From: Volvox africanus
Lineage: Eukaryota; Chlorophyta; Chlorophyceae; Chlamydomonadales; Volvocaceae
Assembly (NCBI GenBank): GCA_030268105.1
Contig: BSDZ01000079.1
Coordinates: 5,602,001-5,666,000 of the forward strand
DNA length: 64,000 nt
Reading direction: 5' to 3'
The notes beneath the pieces are model-generated. The model did no database searches and had not been told where the DNA came from. It saw nothing but the letters and a program-made list of their open reading frames with translations. This document shows positions 36,181 to 48,600 of the stretch, piece by piece. The translations under genes and the position numbers were made by a program. The number at the start of each line of letters is the position of its first letter. Within the stretch, counting starts at the first letter, position 1.

Positions 36181-39100
36181 TCATGCCTGTCCCTTCCACA
36201 TTCCCATGACACACGCCGCCGCGAGGTAGATCAGATACCAGCCCCGCGCAAACACGTAAAACCGCTCCGGCAGCGACCCATGGTTCATTAAACCCGCTGC
36301 CGCTACCGCCATGTTGTACAATACCAAGAACCCGCAACCCAGCGCCACCTCAGGCCGCAGCTCCACGTCCACATGGCTCACACGTCGACGTACAAAGTAC
36401 GACCCGAAACCCAACGCCATGGACGTCAGCATGTTGAACAGCGGCCCCGCGAAACAGGCTGTGAGAGCCATCGTGGGCTTGCCGCGCCTCGCCATGGCTG
36501 GGTTGCCAAAAAAGTCACCCAGGCTATTGCCCCAAGCCAGAAGTGTGAGCCCCATGACGGAAGAAGGAAGCCTAAGCAGGCTCGCGAGTAATGAAATCAA
36601 GCCGACCACTTGCGACGCTAAAATATCTATCCAGATAATACCCATGACAAATCCGAACACCGCGAAAAACGCGGGACCAAAGGCAAAGCTCGTACCGAAG
36701 TCCCAATCTGGCAGGGCGTCTTCCTCCCCGGCGGTAAAGTACGCCACGCCAGCCGCCAAGCTGGCACCTGTCGCCAACGCGAGTACGATAGCCAGCCAAG
36801 AGGAGCCAGCCAAGTAAACCGCCGCCAAAAGCGGCGCGCCGACGCATGTCACGACCAGCCAACGACGGCTGTAGCTTGCGGGATCGACAAATGGGATGGA
36901 GAAGCGCAGCGCGGCGTAGACTGGCAGTAGCAAGGGGAAGGTGGCGGAGCGCCAGCGGCGGCGGAGGCTCCCAGGCGGTATCTCCTCCCACTCGGCGCTT
37001 GTGCCTACATTCGGTGCGGAAAGATTAGACTGAAAGAAATCAACGTTGCAGAGGACGGGAAGGGGGCAGGGGTGCTTGCGTGTGTGTTTTTCGTGCGAAA
37101 CTGGTAAACGCGATTCGCCGGGACAAGAAGCCCGGGGAGACGGCTGTGGAGCCGGAGGGAAAACGTGACACGCTGGGTTAGGTATGAAAAGATCAAGTTT
37201 GTGACTTGTAACTGCCGTACAGAAAGGGTAAGCGGGCGAAACAGGCTTACCCACAGTTAGCTCGTACCGCAGCCGGTTCCACCATGTGCGCTGATGTCCC
37301 CCTCCACGACCCCCTTGATGACACACCGCTAACTCCCCCGCTTCGTCTTCTTCCTCCTCTTCTCCCATGCTGTACGTGCCGTACAACCCCTCAGTAGAGC
37401 TCCGCCGATGCCGATGCCCTAGCAGCCCTGCTTCTTCATCCATCGCGTCCACGCCGTCTTCTCCTTCTTCATCGGTAAGGTCGGACTCCCCGCCCACCGA
37501 CCTGTCCGCAACCCATGGGTCCATCGGAAGGGACGCTGTGGCGGAGCTGACGCCGTTGCGTGGCGGTGCTGGTTGTGGTGGTACGGCATCCACAGGCGCC
37601 GGCGCCGTGAGTGCAGAGCCGTTGAGGGACGACAGCGTGACTAACTGCGACTGCGACCCGCCGCCAGCGCCTCCGTCGCCAGCTCTCAGCCCTACTCCAC
37701 TCGCCTCCGTCGCCGTCGTACTTCGGAGACTGGGCCGCTGCCGTGACTGTTGCCGCCGCCGCCGTACCTCCCCGCCGCCGCTCAGTGATGCCGCATCGCG
37801 AGCTTCCTGGCTGAAATCGGCCCAAACCATCTCTTGGTATGCTTTGGCACTTACCAGGTGGTGGTGATGAGGTTGCCTATCTAGGCGCTGCGGTGCTGGT
37901 GATCCTGGCCGGCTGGTGATGCCGACACCGCGGACGCCCTCTCTTCCTCTCCCTTCTCTATGTTCTTCGTCCGTTACTTCTCGCGGCACGAGGGGTGCCG
38001 TTAGCAGCTCACTAGCCCTGAAGCGGCTCATCGCAGCACCAAAACCAACAAGCGAGTGATATCTTGTAAATTCTCTTTAAAATTCCTGGATCCGGACGCT
38101 AGTGCATAATCGTAGCTCGCCAATAGATATTTGGCGATATTCCGGTTATAAAAACAAATTGGGATATCAGATTGGGCATGCCCAGGTAAATTTCGGCCCG
38201 AAATTCAGTCAATACGGCAAAACATTTGGCCTAATACGACATGCACCGCTCGAGTCAGTAACATATAAAAATATCAGTCAGTCAATATCAGTCAGTCAGT
38301 CAAATAAAAAAGGATTCCGCGCAACGGACAGCATACGCATACGTATTCCGCGTACGAGTACTACATACTGTGTACGCCCAGGGACGATGTCTCCTCCTGG
38401 TTGTCCCCTCGTTTCCATACCCAAGCACCTAGCTTTACCTAGCTACCCAGCTCCAAGATCTCCAACCCCACAGATTTACCTGTCACCCGCCCCCAAATCC
38501 ATCAGCGCCCAGGGAAGTGAGTCTTCGGGCTGGCGGCGTCGAAGTCTGGTGTGGGTAGAATACCAGTCCGCCGGTCCGGGGTGGGTGGGCATGAGCGCGG
38601 GATTTATGTGGTGATGCAAAAACACGGACCCACGGGTCACAGGCCCGTCTCCCCCGCGTTGAATGTTAAGTTGTCTGCCTCAATGCCTTCAGATGAGATA
38701 GGTTGCCTGTTTTAGCTGAGTATAATTGTACAAATGCATCGCGAAATACAAATTAAAAAATTGGCTCCTTGGTGGTGGTGGTGGGGGGGTGGGGTGGGGT
38801 GGGGGGAGTTCTGAAAGGAGAAAAAGACGCTGGAGTCCTGGTAAGCTCCTCTGTTATGATCATCCGATTAAAGCGTGTATTTTAAAACTTTCGAAACCCA
38901 AGATTGTCCATTTCCTTCATTTTTATGTTTATTTTGTCTTTTAAGAGTCTGATTGTGCCTTGCTTGCTTGCTCGTACATTGCGAATTTTCAAGCTCTCTT
39001 TGAACGCCGTAACGGTCGTAAGTCGTACTCGGTACTCGTGCTGCTTATACGCAAGAGGGATCCGTCCCCCTCCTTGGGCAAAATACACATGCCATACTAA

Positions 39101-41708
39101 CCTGCTCAAGACAGATGACCTGAAGTTTTGCCACATCGTACCAGCTTCCGGCCGCCCCCGCTCGTGCCACTCGTCCCCCAGAAACACCCACACGGCGTAC
39201 GTCATGTATAACAGTACGGCACCCACGATAAACCAGTGCGTAATCTTTTTCGATTTTCGATCCGCAAGGGTAAGTGGGGAGGGTAGAGGGGAAGTTGACG
39301 GGGAGGGGAAGGGGATAGGGGAGGAGAAAATACACATGGCAATATACACATGACACTACGACAATTGGTTTTGGAAAAGGGTTGTACGGCAAGGAAGAAG
39401 AGAATTAAGGGCAATAACCAATGGCGTAAACAGCAGTTTTCTCTTCCACGCCAGTACGACATATCCGTATTCAAACACGTACACGAATCATTGTGTACTG
39501 ACAACGTTTTTGCTGCATGATTTTGCTACGCGCATAAGGCCTTAACGACAGCTGTTCCTCGTGCTGTACATCTTCGAAACAGAGGATGCGTGCCTTGGAC
39601 CTCCTCCTGCAGGAGCATATCCCCACAACCCTCAATCCCGACATCGAAACTTACCCTGCCGTACGCAAATGATGTCAGCACAAGTACGACACTTGCGATG
39701 AAAATACCCAAGTCCCTCAAAGTGGCGCCGCGGCATTTGACAGGTCCTCTGTAAGTCCAGGAATGGAAAGTGAATGTACGAAATGCGCGCAATATTCAAG
39801 TTAAAGCTTGCACAGAAAAGTACAAATATGCAGGAGAGAGGGCATTCAGTTGGTCAACGGCGGCTGTAACGACCCGCAGAATAGCCTCACTGACCCACGG
39901 GTCGCAGCATCATTACGCCTTCCCCACCCCGCACTCCCCAGACTCACCTGGATGCACGCATTACCTCTGAAGCCACAATGCACTGTACGAACATGGCCGC
40001 CCCTGTCGTACGTACGGCACAGTCACAGGAGTGGTGATACTGAAGCAGATCATCAGGATCGGAGATTACATGGGGGGGGTCGCCGTACATTTGATATGCT
40101 GAATACCGTAACACCAGGACCCGGGTGGCACCCTGACACCAAACTCCCCACCACTTACTTTTCTTCCGAATTCTGTTGGGACACGTTTTCGTACGTCCGT
40201 ACGCAGAAAATGCAGATTACTTACTCCCGCCACATTCCCCACCAACCACCCGCCCGCTCTGGTCAACCAACAAACCAACATCCAATAACACACCAGTCAG
40301 GGCTCCAGTCGACAGAAGTACGTCGCCGTTGCGAATGGCGGTTATGTTGGCGGACAGGTCGGTTGCACCGTTGCCAATGGCAACGAATGTAACTGAAAAC
40401 AGTTGGGATCATGTGAAAAGATAACAGCTTAGCATGCAGTATGAAGTTACAGATTAAAAGCAAATGGGGGAGAGAGTTCTGCTAATGTCATGGAGAGATC
40501 CAGGACGGGCACGGCTACTTATTTCAACCACCCCACCAACAGAAAACGTCCACACAACCAACCTACCGCCCGCAAATCTCGGCCGCATCTTGGGTACGCT
40601 CTGAGATACGTGTGTCATGATCGGCGAGAAGTAAACCTCCGCCGTATCGCCCAAAAGTGTGAAGAAGAGTGGCAACAATGCAGCCAACAACAGCTGCCGA
40701 AGCAGAGAGAAAGGTGGGTGGCGGTGGAAGCCTATTGATGCATGCTGGTGAGGATGCATGCTGGTCAGGCGACAGTCCTTTAGGGAAGCAGGTGTTGCCG
40801 TACAAGCAGTAAGGAATGGCCCGATGGGGTCTGGTTTTGGTCTCGAAAGGATTGAAGGGGATTGCGTGTGTAGAGCCCAGGGATTGTGTGGTGACCGTAC
40901 GTTGTGACCGTACATTTACGAAAGTGCTGTACATGAGCTAGAGATGGCAGTACACTTCTAACTGGTACCCGATCTGGGCCCTATTTACCGCAGGGCCTTT
41001 CTCATTACATAGCTTCCCGCCCCCTCCTCCTCCTCGTCCCCCCTCCTCTTCCCCGTCCCCCTCCCCTTCCCCCCTCCCCTTCCCGGCCCCCTTCGCCCTC
41101 CTCTTCCTCTTCTCTAGGGGATTTACCGTGAAGAAAAAGCTAGCAGCCATCCCATGGGGGGCCACGTGACAGTAATACCACTGAGTGTACGGCAGACCGC
41201 CATCGGATTCGCACTGCTCTGTAACGAAGCTACAGCGCTCCGAAACCGGCACTCGGTCCAAACGGTCGCACGTGTACGGCGGCTGTGGCAGTAACACTCG
41301 GATGGTTAGTTGCCATGACAGTTTTCAGTTTTTTAGGGTGACGCGTGAGATGACTGGTATCATAATAGGGCTGGAGGGTTGGTACTTTCCCACGTTTTGT
41401 CTTAAACAGTGTGGAGAGGGTGGGAGATCCCACAGAGGCGGGATAAGGGCTGGCGGAGCTATAGGGCCCATGTAAACCGAAGTTTTTAAAGTGAATTAAG
41501 ATTTAGAGGGAATTACGCAACGTGCAATCCAAACCATAACCCCAATGCAGGTGATGCTTCCATGCTGGTATGACTTGTAGAGCACGCGGGGCCAGGGGTC
41601 CACCTCCCCGACAACTTCACGTACCGCTGGGGCACCTTGACCGGACTCCGCAGCTGCTGTGAAAACGACAACAGAGACCAATAAAAGTGCCAGCTTAAAA
41701 ACTTTCAT
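36181..41708 (-). CDS. Cation/Ca2+ exchanger, CCX/NCLX (NCKX6) type
   Basis: Nine exons on the complement: 41708-41541, 41282-41127, 40693-40567, 40392-40294, 40002-39948, 39748-39655, 39262-39102, 38017-37255, 37029-36181; about 823 aa. It begins with a signal/anchor (MKVFKLALLLVSVVVF), then a lumenal Cys-rich segment (CDRLD...CSFV...C). The alpha-1 repeat is FFTLLGDTAEVYFSP plus VTFVAIGNGATDLSAN; alpha-2 is LTLLAWGNSLGDFFGN. A long cytosolic Ser/Ala/Gly-rich loop (exon 8) separates the two membrane halves, as in this family. It exchanges Na+, K+ or H+ against Ca2+; ion preference cannot be read from sequence. The alpha-1 motif has GNGATD where GNGAPD is typical. Exon 7 lacks an AG at the position expected from the protein; a usable AG lies 93 bases upstream (39355). 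An upstream in-frame ATG exists at 41753. Confidence 0.82.
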
Positions 41709-42017
41709 CCCACAGCAGATAGGAACCCTTCGGAGAGGACGAACGGGACTCATTGCAGTGGATGGTCGACGAGGTCATGCGTTACTCGCATCTGCTTCAA
41801 ACAACCTGAATAATAACGCTTAGCTAAGATATGTAATTGACGTCCGTAACAACAAATCACTGAAAGAATTCCGAAATGGTATGAACCGATTCATTAACGA
41901 ACAGGGCGAACGACAACCGCAACCGGGGACCCTGAAAAGCACAGTTAGCGCCGACATGCTTGAGCAATTGCTGGAAGAATATTTTCCCTTAAAAAACGTT
42001 ATCAAGTTAGAATCCGG
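41709..42017. promoter_or_regulatory. Shared bidirectional promoter region, CCX and REX1
   Basis: Only 309 bp separate the divergent start codons of the exchanger gene and REX1-S, so both promoters and 5' UTRs must be here. A 75-codon open frame (41881-42108) begins inside it and overlaps the REX1-S start in another frame. No clear TATA box is seen. Confidence 0.6.
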
Positions 42018-42405
42018 ATGGTGTCTGCAAAGAAAGGTGCTTTGTTGCGATGGTGAGCGCCGATCCTGCGTTTCCGAGGCCAATGGCTTTACCCTGATGC
42101 GTTTCTGATTCTATGTATCCAGTGATATACCAACGAAAGTTTATATAGTTCATTTGAACAGCCAGTACAAGGCAGAAGGGTGCGTTCTTCTCGAGCTCTT
42201 CAGTCCAGCCAATGCGTATACATGTTTATTTACATGGTTTAAATCTTCATATCGTTTCAGGAAGAAAGAATTTATTATCGACGACCTGGATGAGCGGACC
42301 GTCCTCATAAATCCCGCTTACCTGGACGAAATCCGCGCGGCTCTGAAGAAGTACAGCGACGAGCTAACTTTCGAGCCCACAGAGAAACTTCAGGGCCAAC
42401 AGTGA
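42018..42405 (+). CDS. REX1-S: REX1-S, TFIIH subunit TFB5/GTF2H5 (TTDA) homologue
   Basis: Three short in-phase exons: 42018-42052, 42123-42179, 42261-42405 (78 aa, close to the ~71-78 aa family size). The product starts MVSAKKGALLRCD and carries the hallmark GKKEFIIDDLDERTV, aligned with the GKKFIIQDID core of human GTF2H5. TFB5/TTDA stabilises TFIIH and is needed for nucleotide excision repair; its Chlamydomonas counterpart, REX1-S, was defined by a repair-deficient mutant. The TGA at 42403-42405 is followed after 46 nt by the REX1-B start, with no room for a separate promoter. This matches the dicistronic transcript known for Chlamydomonas REX1. An upstream ORF overlaps this start. Confidence 0.85.
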
Positions 42406-42451
42406 CACCCCCGAAAGCAAGCGCACAGTGTATCATTCGTCGGACGAGGGA

Positions 42452-45037
42452 ATGGACGTCCGATCTCTAGAAATTGTCAACCCCGCGCTTCAGGAATTCC
42501 TGCTGCTCCAAACCCGTCGGGCGCAGCTGTACTCATGCTTCCAAGAGGGCTTCAATGAGTTCCTCCGTACCAAGTCAGTGCGGCACGGCCTTCCGCCATT
42601 GGTGCTTTCAATCGAAGCGTGATGTATATCCATTTGATAGACCCGCGGGACACTTGATGTGGGTCACATATATCTCTCCCGCGTTTATCCCAGACCTATG
42701 CCTCTTGTAGTGTCCAGCAAAACGTAAAGCCAAATCCAAGCAAGAAGCAATCAAAAGTTATACAGCTGCTCGTCATCGCAACTTGTACATCTCCCTCAGG
42801 CGCGAGGGGGACTATAAGGCCCTCTTGGCGGAGCTGAGCATGGCCTTCAACGATTGCTCCAAGAAAGTCATTGTTCTGGAAGTGAGACGGGACAGACAGG
42901 GTACCCAACGTGGGGCTGGGATGGGCCTTGGGAGATGCTGCAGCTGTCTAAACTAGGGACGGTTCACTACTCGCTAGGCATGGTTTAACCCCACCGAGCC
43001 AGGCAGAAAACTTTACTTAGGGCTAGACTCTTAATATGATTACCTGCCAGGAGGATGAGGCAGTTTCCGTTGCCCTAGCCGTCATTTATTGCTGGAGTGC
43101 TGTTTTCTTGTAAGCGATGCTTGCGGCGGAGTGATGCTAGGGCTGAATCGTCCTGTTGCCCATCATTTCAGCTGCTGCTGCTGCTGGTGACTCGTTGCTG
43201 CTGTTGCTGCAGGGTATGCTTCGGGAACTGGGGCGTGCTGATCTGGCGGCCATATTGCGGGGTGTCCAGGTAAAACAAGGGAGGCTAATGAGGAAGCTAA
43301 AGGAAGTTGGAAGCGTAGAAGCCATGGACAAGTGGATTATCGCCCATTGCAGGATGACTCTGTTAGTTGTCGGTTATGGGATATTGTACATGGTTCGTGC
43401 AGTGTGTAGTTGTTTAACACTTCCTCCCAACACATTCCTGCGTTTTTGCTTGTAGGAGTCTGAGCGAGATAAGTTGCGCCTGACACTCACGCTTCAGGCG
43501 CTCAAACAGGCAGCTGCTTTCTGGAGCTTCAGCTGGCAGCAGCAGCAACAGCAGCAGCAGGGTGAAGTCCACCATGATGGCAATGGTTATGATGATGACG
43601 AGGCACTCGCTCTGCTGGACCCACACTTTGCTACTGCCGCCACGTGCAGAGCCGGATGTGCACACGGTCAAGCACATGCACATGCACAGAGCAGGCAGGG
43701 GCACGGAGGCCACTCCGCAACGGAGCCATTGGTGGAGGAAAGGGAGGGGTCCCTCCTGGAAACGTGCAGCCGCACGACTGCAGCGGCAGCTCCTGTTACT
43801 GCTGCTGCTGACACCCTGGCGAATGTCGGCTTAGAGCCCGGGAACAGGTCAGGTGGAGCTGCAAATGGGGTTCCTGGAGCGGCGAGCAGCAGCGAGTTGC
43901 ATGCATTAGGAAAAGCCGCTGCTGGCAGCAGCGGTGGCTGCAGTGGTGGTGGCGGTGACGTGGCTCCGGAACCAACACGGAAAGAGTTTGAGGCAGCTGT
44001 CAAAGAGGCTACGCAGGTATTTCGGATTCGCCACACGGATTCTCGATAGTCCATAGGCCGTGAGTCGATTCCTTGTCTTGGGAGTGGGCTGTAATGATAA
44101 CTTTTTGGGATTTATATTTTCCTCGTGCTGTTGCTTGTATGTCCCAAGGATGGGTTTGGACTCGCTCTGCAAGGACGAGAACCGGGGCACTGACAGAGCT
44201 GAACCGCAGCGCAAACAGGGCACAACGTTTCGTCCGTCTGTCCCGCCGCGTGCTCCACTTCCTCGTTCAGGCTAGCAGGAACACACAAACACGCACATAT
44301 ACACATGTATACATATGTACATACATGCATACGCCCGAGAGTCCGTCCTTCGTAATAAATATGTCAGTGATCTACATCCTAATAACCGTCTAACTAAGGT
44401 CTGGCATCTTCTACTGGTAGCTCAGACCTATACATTGTGAAATACTTGTCATACTTGTCTCTTGGCGCTGCTGCAAGCAAGGGATGATTTTTTCCTTTAC
44501 ATTCCGTCGCAGGGCTTGGATGGGTGCATCCGAAAGATCAACGAGGCAATAGGTAGGGTTGCTTGGGGATATGGCGGCGGTGAAGGTTCGCGCCTGCTGG
44601 GAAGGTCCGCCGTCCATATTTCAGCCTGGATATTCCATGGAGCTGAAATTTTAAAATGTAGAGCGGGCTCTAGACGTTATGGTGCCGTCATGCTGTATGT
44701 ATGGGCCGTGTGTTGATATAAACTTTGATATCCATCATTCTGGTGGGACGTAAACTCCGTTTATCGATTTGGGACTTAACCCAAATCGATATTGCGGCCT
44801 GACATGCCTGGTACCCGCTCCTCGCTGCTCGCGCGTACTGGGACGCAAGCAACGTGCCAGCTGCCAAAGAAGCGCTTGGCTAGCACCTTGGATTTTGAAA
44901 GCCGTAAGATCTCCTGTATGGCTCTCGTGTCGACAAGCCCTGGGAGTTGTTTCTGAGTTGTTTCTGACATGTACGCTTTGGCGATGCCGTTGCCGTGCCT
45001 CACAGATGAAATAAGAATGGAGCTCGAGGATAGCTGA
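42452..45037 (+). CDS. REX1-B: REX1-B, DNA-repair protein (REX1-B domain)
   Basis: Six in-phase exons: 42452-42577, 42711-42881, 43213-43269, 43456-44016, 44513-44552, 45006-45037 (328 aa). Family features appear in order: LQTRRAQLYSCFQEGFNEFL; LAELSMAFNDCSKKVIVLE; LAAILRGVQESERDKLRLTL; and a C-terminal helix DGCIRKINEAI joined to DEIRMELEDS, like the ends of animal REX1BD proteins. The short last two exons were placed by this match and by phase. An Ala/Gly/His-rich disordered insertion with a Gln run (about 140 residues) interrupts the domain in exon 4. The start is the first ATG after the REX1-S stop. It is required for excision repair in Chlamydomonas; the biochemical role is unknown. Another possible exon at 44149-44270 was not used because its phase does not fit. 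Confidence 0.82.
44762..44791. other. Perfect 12-bp inverted repeat, 6-nt loop
   Basis: TATCGATTTGGG, spacer ACTTAA, CCCAAATCGATA. It lies in the last intron of REX1-B. The role is unknown; it could form an RNA hairpin or be a palindromic protein-binding site. Confidence 0.75.
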
Positions 45038-45651
45038 TCAGAGCAAGGGTAGGGAAGCTGCAGCTCGTGGAACTGGGACCGGCTTCCGTTGGCGCTGACA
45101 GGGCGCCATGCGCGTTCGAACAGTCGTGTCGGAAGTTCTGCCAATTGTAACATGTGTATGCATCTGCGTCTGCTTAGCTATGATGAGTCGCGTGCACGTG
45201 TTTGGCATTGGTTTAATACCTGCCACGTAGGCGGCGGCTTCCGCTAGTCAATCAAGGATGTCAACCGGCTCGTCCGTTCGTACATGAGTCAGGCCTCAGG
45301 CAATAAGTGAGAATCCTTTAGTTAGATTCCCGCCGCCTTCGATAGTTTATTTGGTAAGCGAGATTCCAACCTTGTTATTCAAGTGAGATAATCTTATCTA
45401 TTTGAGTGGAACTTTACCATACGAGAACCGTATAGATACCGGTAACGTACCACTACCCATGAACGCTACCAAAGCTTCCCAAAGAAGCCGCTTTACCTAG
45501 ACGGCTGCAACGTAGGATGTTGCGTACAATTTTATAGGGATAGGACGTATTAAAAATTTCCGTTTTCACAGGGTGGTGCCTATTAATTCCTTTCGCTCAC
45601 TTCTTGAACTAGCCTATCGACCTCGCCGACTCTCGCCGTCGATTTTCTGGG
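45038..45651. other. REX1-B 3' UTR and ODC promoter region
   Basis: Spacer between co-oriented genes. It contains the REX1-B poly(A) motif and must contain the ODC transcription start. No other feature is recognised. Confidence 0.5.
45146..45150 (+). promoter_or_regulatory. Candidate poly(A) motif TGTAA of REX1
   Basis: TGTAA 109 nt after the REX1-B stop codon, a typical spacing for volvocine 3' UTRs. Confidence 0.5.
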
Positions 45652-48600
45652 ATGACGCATATGGAAGTTGTTTTGCCAACAAATTCTCATATCGCGGAGG
45701 AGGTTGTTGGAACAGACAGCGCCGGCGCAGACTCCACGGTTGAAGGCGGGGACTTCCCTGCCTTAGCCACTCAAACCTCTCTTTCCCGCACATGCCGAAG
45801 CGACGTTGGGAGGACCAGCGTAAGTGTCCCAGGGCTAAGTTACCGACTCGGCGGATGAGCAGTCTCAGGAGCCTTTTGCGAATAGAGCTGGGGAATCTGC
45901 TTCCCAGTTACTTCTTCAAAGAACCGAATATTATCTGCGGCTGGTAAGAACAGTCCTGTTTAGAGAACAGGTGTTGCAGAGCATTATCTGTCCGTTTATT
46001 CGTTTGGCTTCTCACCGCATGTATGGAAGCTGAAAAGTTATAGGTACAAGAAAGACTATCCAGTTTGAATAGGTTGCCGATCCCTATGGGTGAAGATTGC
46101 GCCCGCAGTTTGATTCCTCATATAATGCCTAAATTCCGCTAGCTGCAACACATTCTTTTTCCTTGAGGTCTTTTCCTATTACCGCAGCTGTAAAAGGGCT
46201 GTCCGACTAATCCCTCTCACAGCCCTGTTTTCTCAGTTTCTCCTCTTTTAAATTAGCAACTTCACCCCAGGCCCTTCGGTCCCAGAGACACGCCATATCC
46301 GCTTCTGTCAATAATAAACCAGCATGTACTTTTCCCTATTGGAACTCCTCCTATCAGCAGGGACAACATGGACACCCCAAATTCCTGTCCTTGCCCACAC
46401 CATCCCTTCAACCTTAAGCCCCGACGCTGGCTCGCCCTCTTTCCTGCTCACCCTCGTCCTTTAAACCCCGACCCAGATCGGCCACCATACCAGCGGCGCG
46501 CTGCTTGACATAATACTTGAGGCTGACGCCAAGGCTGCACTGGCTGCTTCCGTGCAGCCCGTGGACCGCGGCCCGGCAGGCCCAGCGGCCAGCTCCGGAA
46601 CCACCGCGGCCATGCCTACTGCTTGTCCTGGAGCTCCGATGCCGCCATCGACGGAAACCTCACTGTCGCTGCTGTCAAGCTGGCAGTACCGTGTCACTGG
46701 CAATGGCGCTGTGGCGCAGGTCATGATGGATTTCGGCTGTGAGCACATCAAGTCGGGCGGCCCCCGCGGCATCCAGGAGGTGGCTATCCGCCACATCCTG
46801 CGTCATGACATTGACAGCGACAGCATTTACTGTATTGACCTGGCAGCGCCGTTCCGCTTGTTCAAGGTGGGTAGGAGGTGGAAGAGCGGAGCGAAAGAGG
46901 AAAGGGGAGACGGACGATGGGTAGCTATGGAGGATATGGGGAAACGAGGAGATGGAGAGGGAGGAGGAGGGTCAGACTGGACAGCGGTGCCCACGAGGCG
47001 CTAGCGAGGGAATGGGGGGAATTCCATCATTTTAGTATGGCCTTCTGGCCTAGCTCCCAGAACCCCTTCAATAGGTTAGTAATTTACTTTTACTGCAGCT
47101 TCTCTGCAATAGCAAGTTTCGTGTATTCGCCTTCCCCCCAGAGCCACCTCAACTTCTCGAGAGGCCCCAGTCTCGGTGTGGCATGTATCTTAGTTACAGC
47201 TTAAGACGCGTGCCACACGCATTCCTCCTGCGGGCCTTATACGTCCTTCCCTTTTAGGCCTGGCGCGCTGCTATGCCGAGAGTGCTGCCGTATTACGCCG
47301 TCAAGTGTTACCCCGAACCCGCTATTCTCAAGCTGCTCATGGCGTTGGGTGCCGGTTTCGATTGCGCTTCCAAGGGCGAGCTGGACATGATGTTGCGAAT
47401 GGGTGTGACCCCTGGTCGCATTATCTTCGCGCACCCCTGCAAACGCAGCTGTGATTTTCAATACGCGCGTGAGCACGGCATCCAATTCACCACGGTGAGT
47501 CTTGTGTGATTGTATGTTTGCAAGTTTGCACGTTTGTAGGCTTGTGTTTGTTGGGGAGGGGGTACTCGAAGGGAAGGAGATACCGTCTGTATGTTGTACA
47601 TCATAGTAGGAACCACTATGCACCACTAGGTCCTTGTTTCTACTTTTCAATATTCAATACACGGTTCGCTTAATCAGTTTGGGAACCCCCGCTGATTATC
47701 CTCGTATTCTTTTCCTCCTCCTTCATCTCCTTTTCTTCCCCCGTCCCGCGTCTCTGCGTTTTTTGAGTTAGTTTTCTCACCGCATCGCATTGTTTCGTCT
47801 GTCGCCCGCCCAACCCACTGCGCGCGCTGCAGTTTGACACGGTTTCGGAGCTCCACAAGGTGGCGGAAATGGACCCTGAGTTCAAACTGGTGCTCCGTAT
47901 CCGTGCCGACGACCCGGGGGCGCGCGTGCCGTTGGGCCTCAAGTACGGTGCCGAGGTTTCGGAGGCGTCGGCTCTGTTGCGCACGGCGCGCGATTTGGGT
48001 TTAGAGTGTTGCGGGGTGAGCTTCCACGTGGGCAGTGCGGCCAAGAACCTGGCGACGTTCACGAACGCCATTGAGAACGCGCGCAAGGTGGGCTGGGGTG
48101 CGCAATGGGGTGGGCAGGGGGCCATTTGGCAGCTTGTGGCTCACATCAGGAGGTCAGGTGCGGCAAGCAATGAAGGGTGGACGGTGACCTGCATGGAGAG
48201 GAGGGTTGTGCAATTGCTATTACTCCCCCATCCCCTACCTTGGACGGAGCTAGACTTCGTCCTCCACCATTGCGGTTAGTCGTACTTTATAGCATTGTCT
48301 CTACAGCAGCATCGAGTCTCGTTTATTTGTCTTTCCCCCTTACATCCTCGCTCATGACCTCGTTTACAAAGGCTTACATCACAGCTCACAGGTTAGGCCT
48401 TCAGCTCCAGGTTTCTCGTCCGTTCTCGTCCGTTCTCGCCTCTGCCCCCTCCCCTCCCCTCCCCTCTCCTCCCCTCCAGGCGCCGAACTCGCGTCCGAAT
48501 AAACGTGATCCACATGTCCCCTCCCGCACCCAACCCTTACCCGTGTAGCCCTGCCCCCTCCCGGGCCTTGGTGCATTTCTTCTCGGGCCCCCTGCTGCTG

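Noticed and set aside
42261..42620. Frameshift between the exon ending at 42405 and the following frame
   Set aside because: Explained by two separate cistrons: REX1-S stops at 42405 and REX1-B starts at 42452.
44149..44270. Possible extra REX1-B exon
   Set aside because: Its coding frame does not match the upstream splice phase, whereas 44513-44552 and 45006-45037 restore the expected C-terminus.
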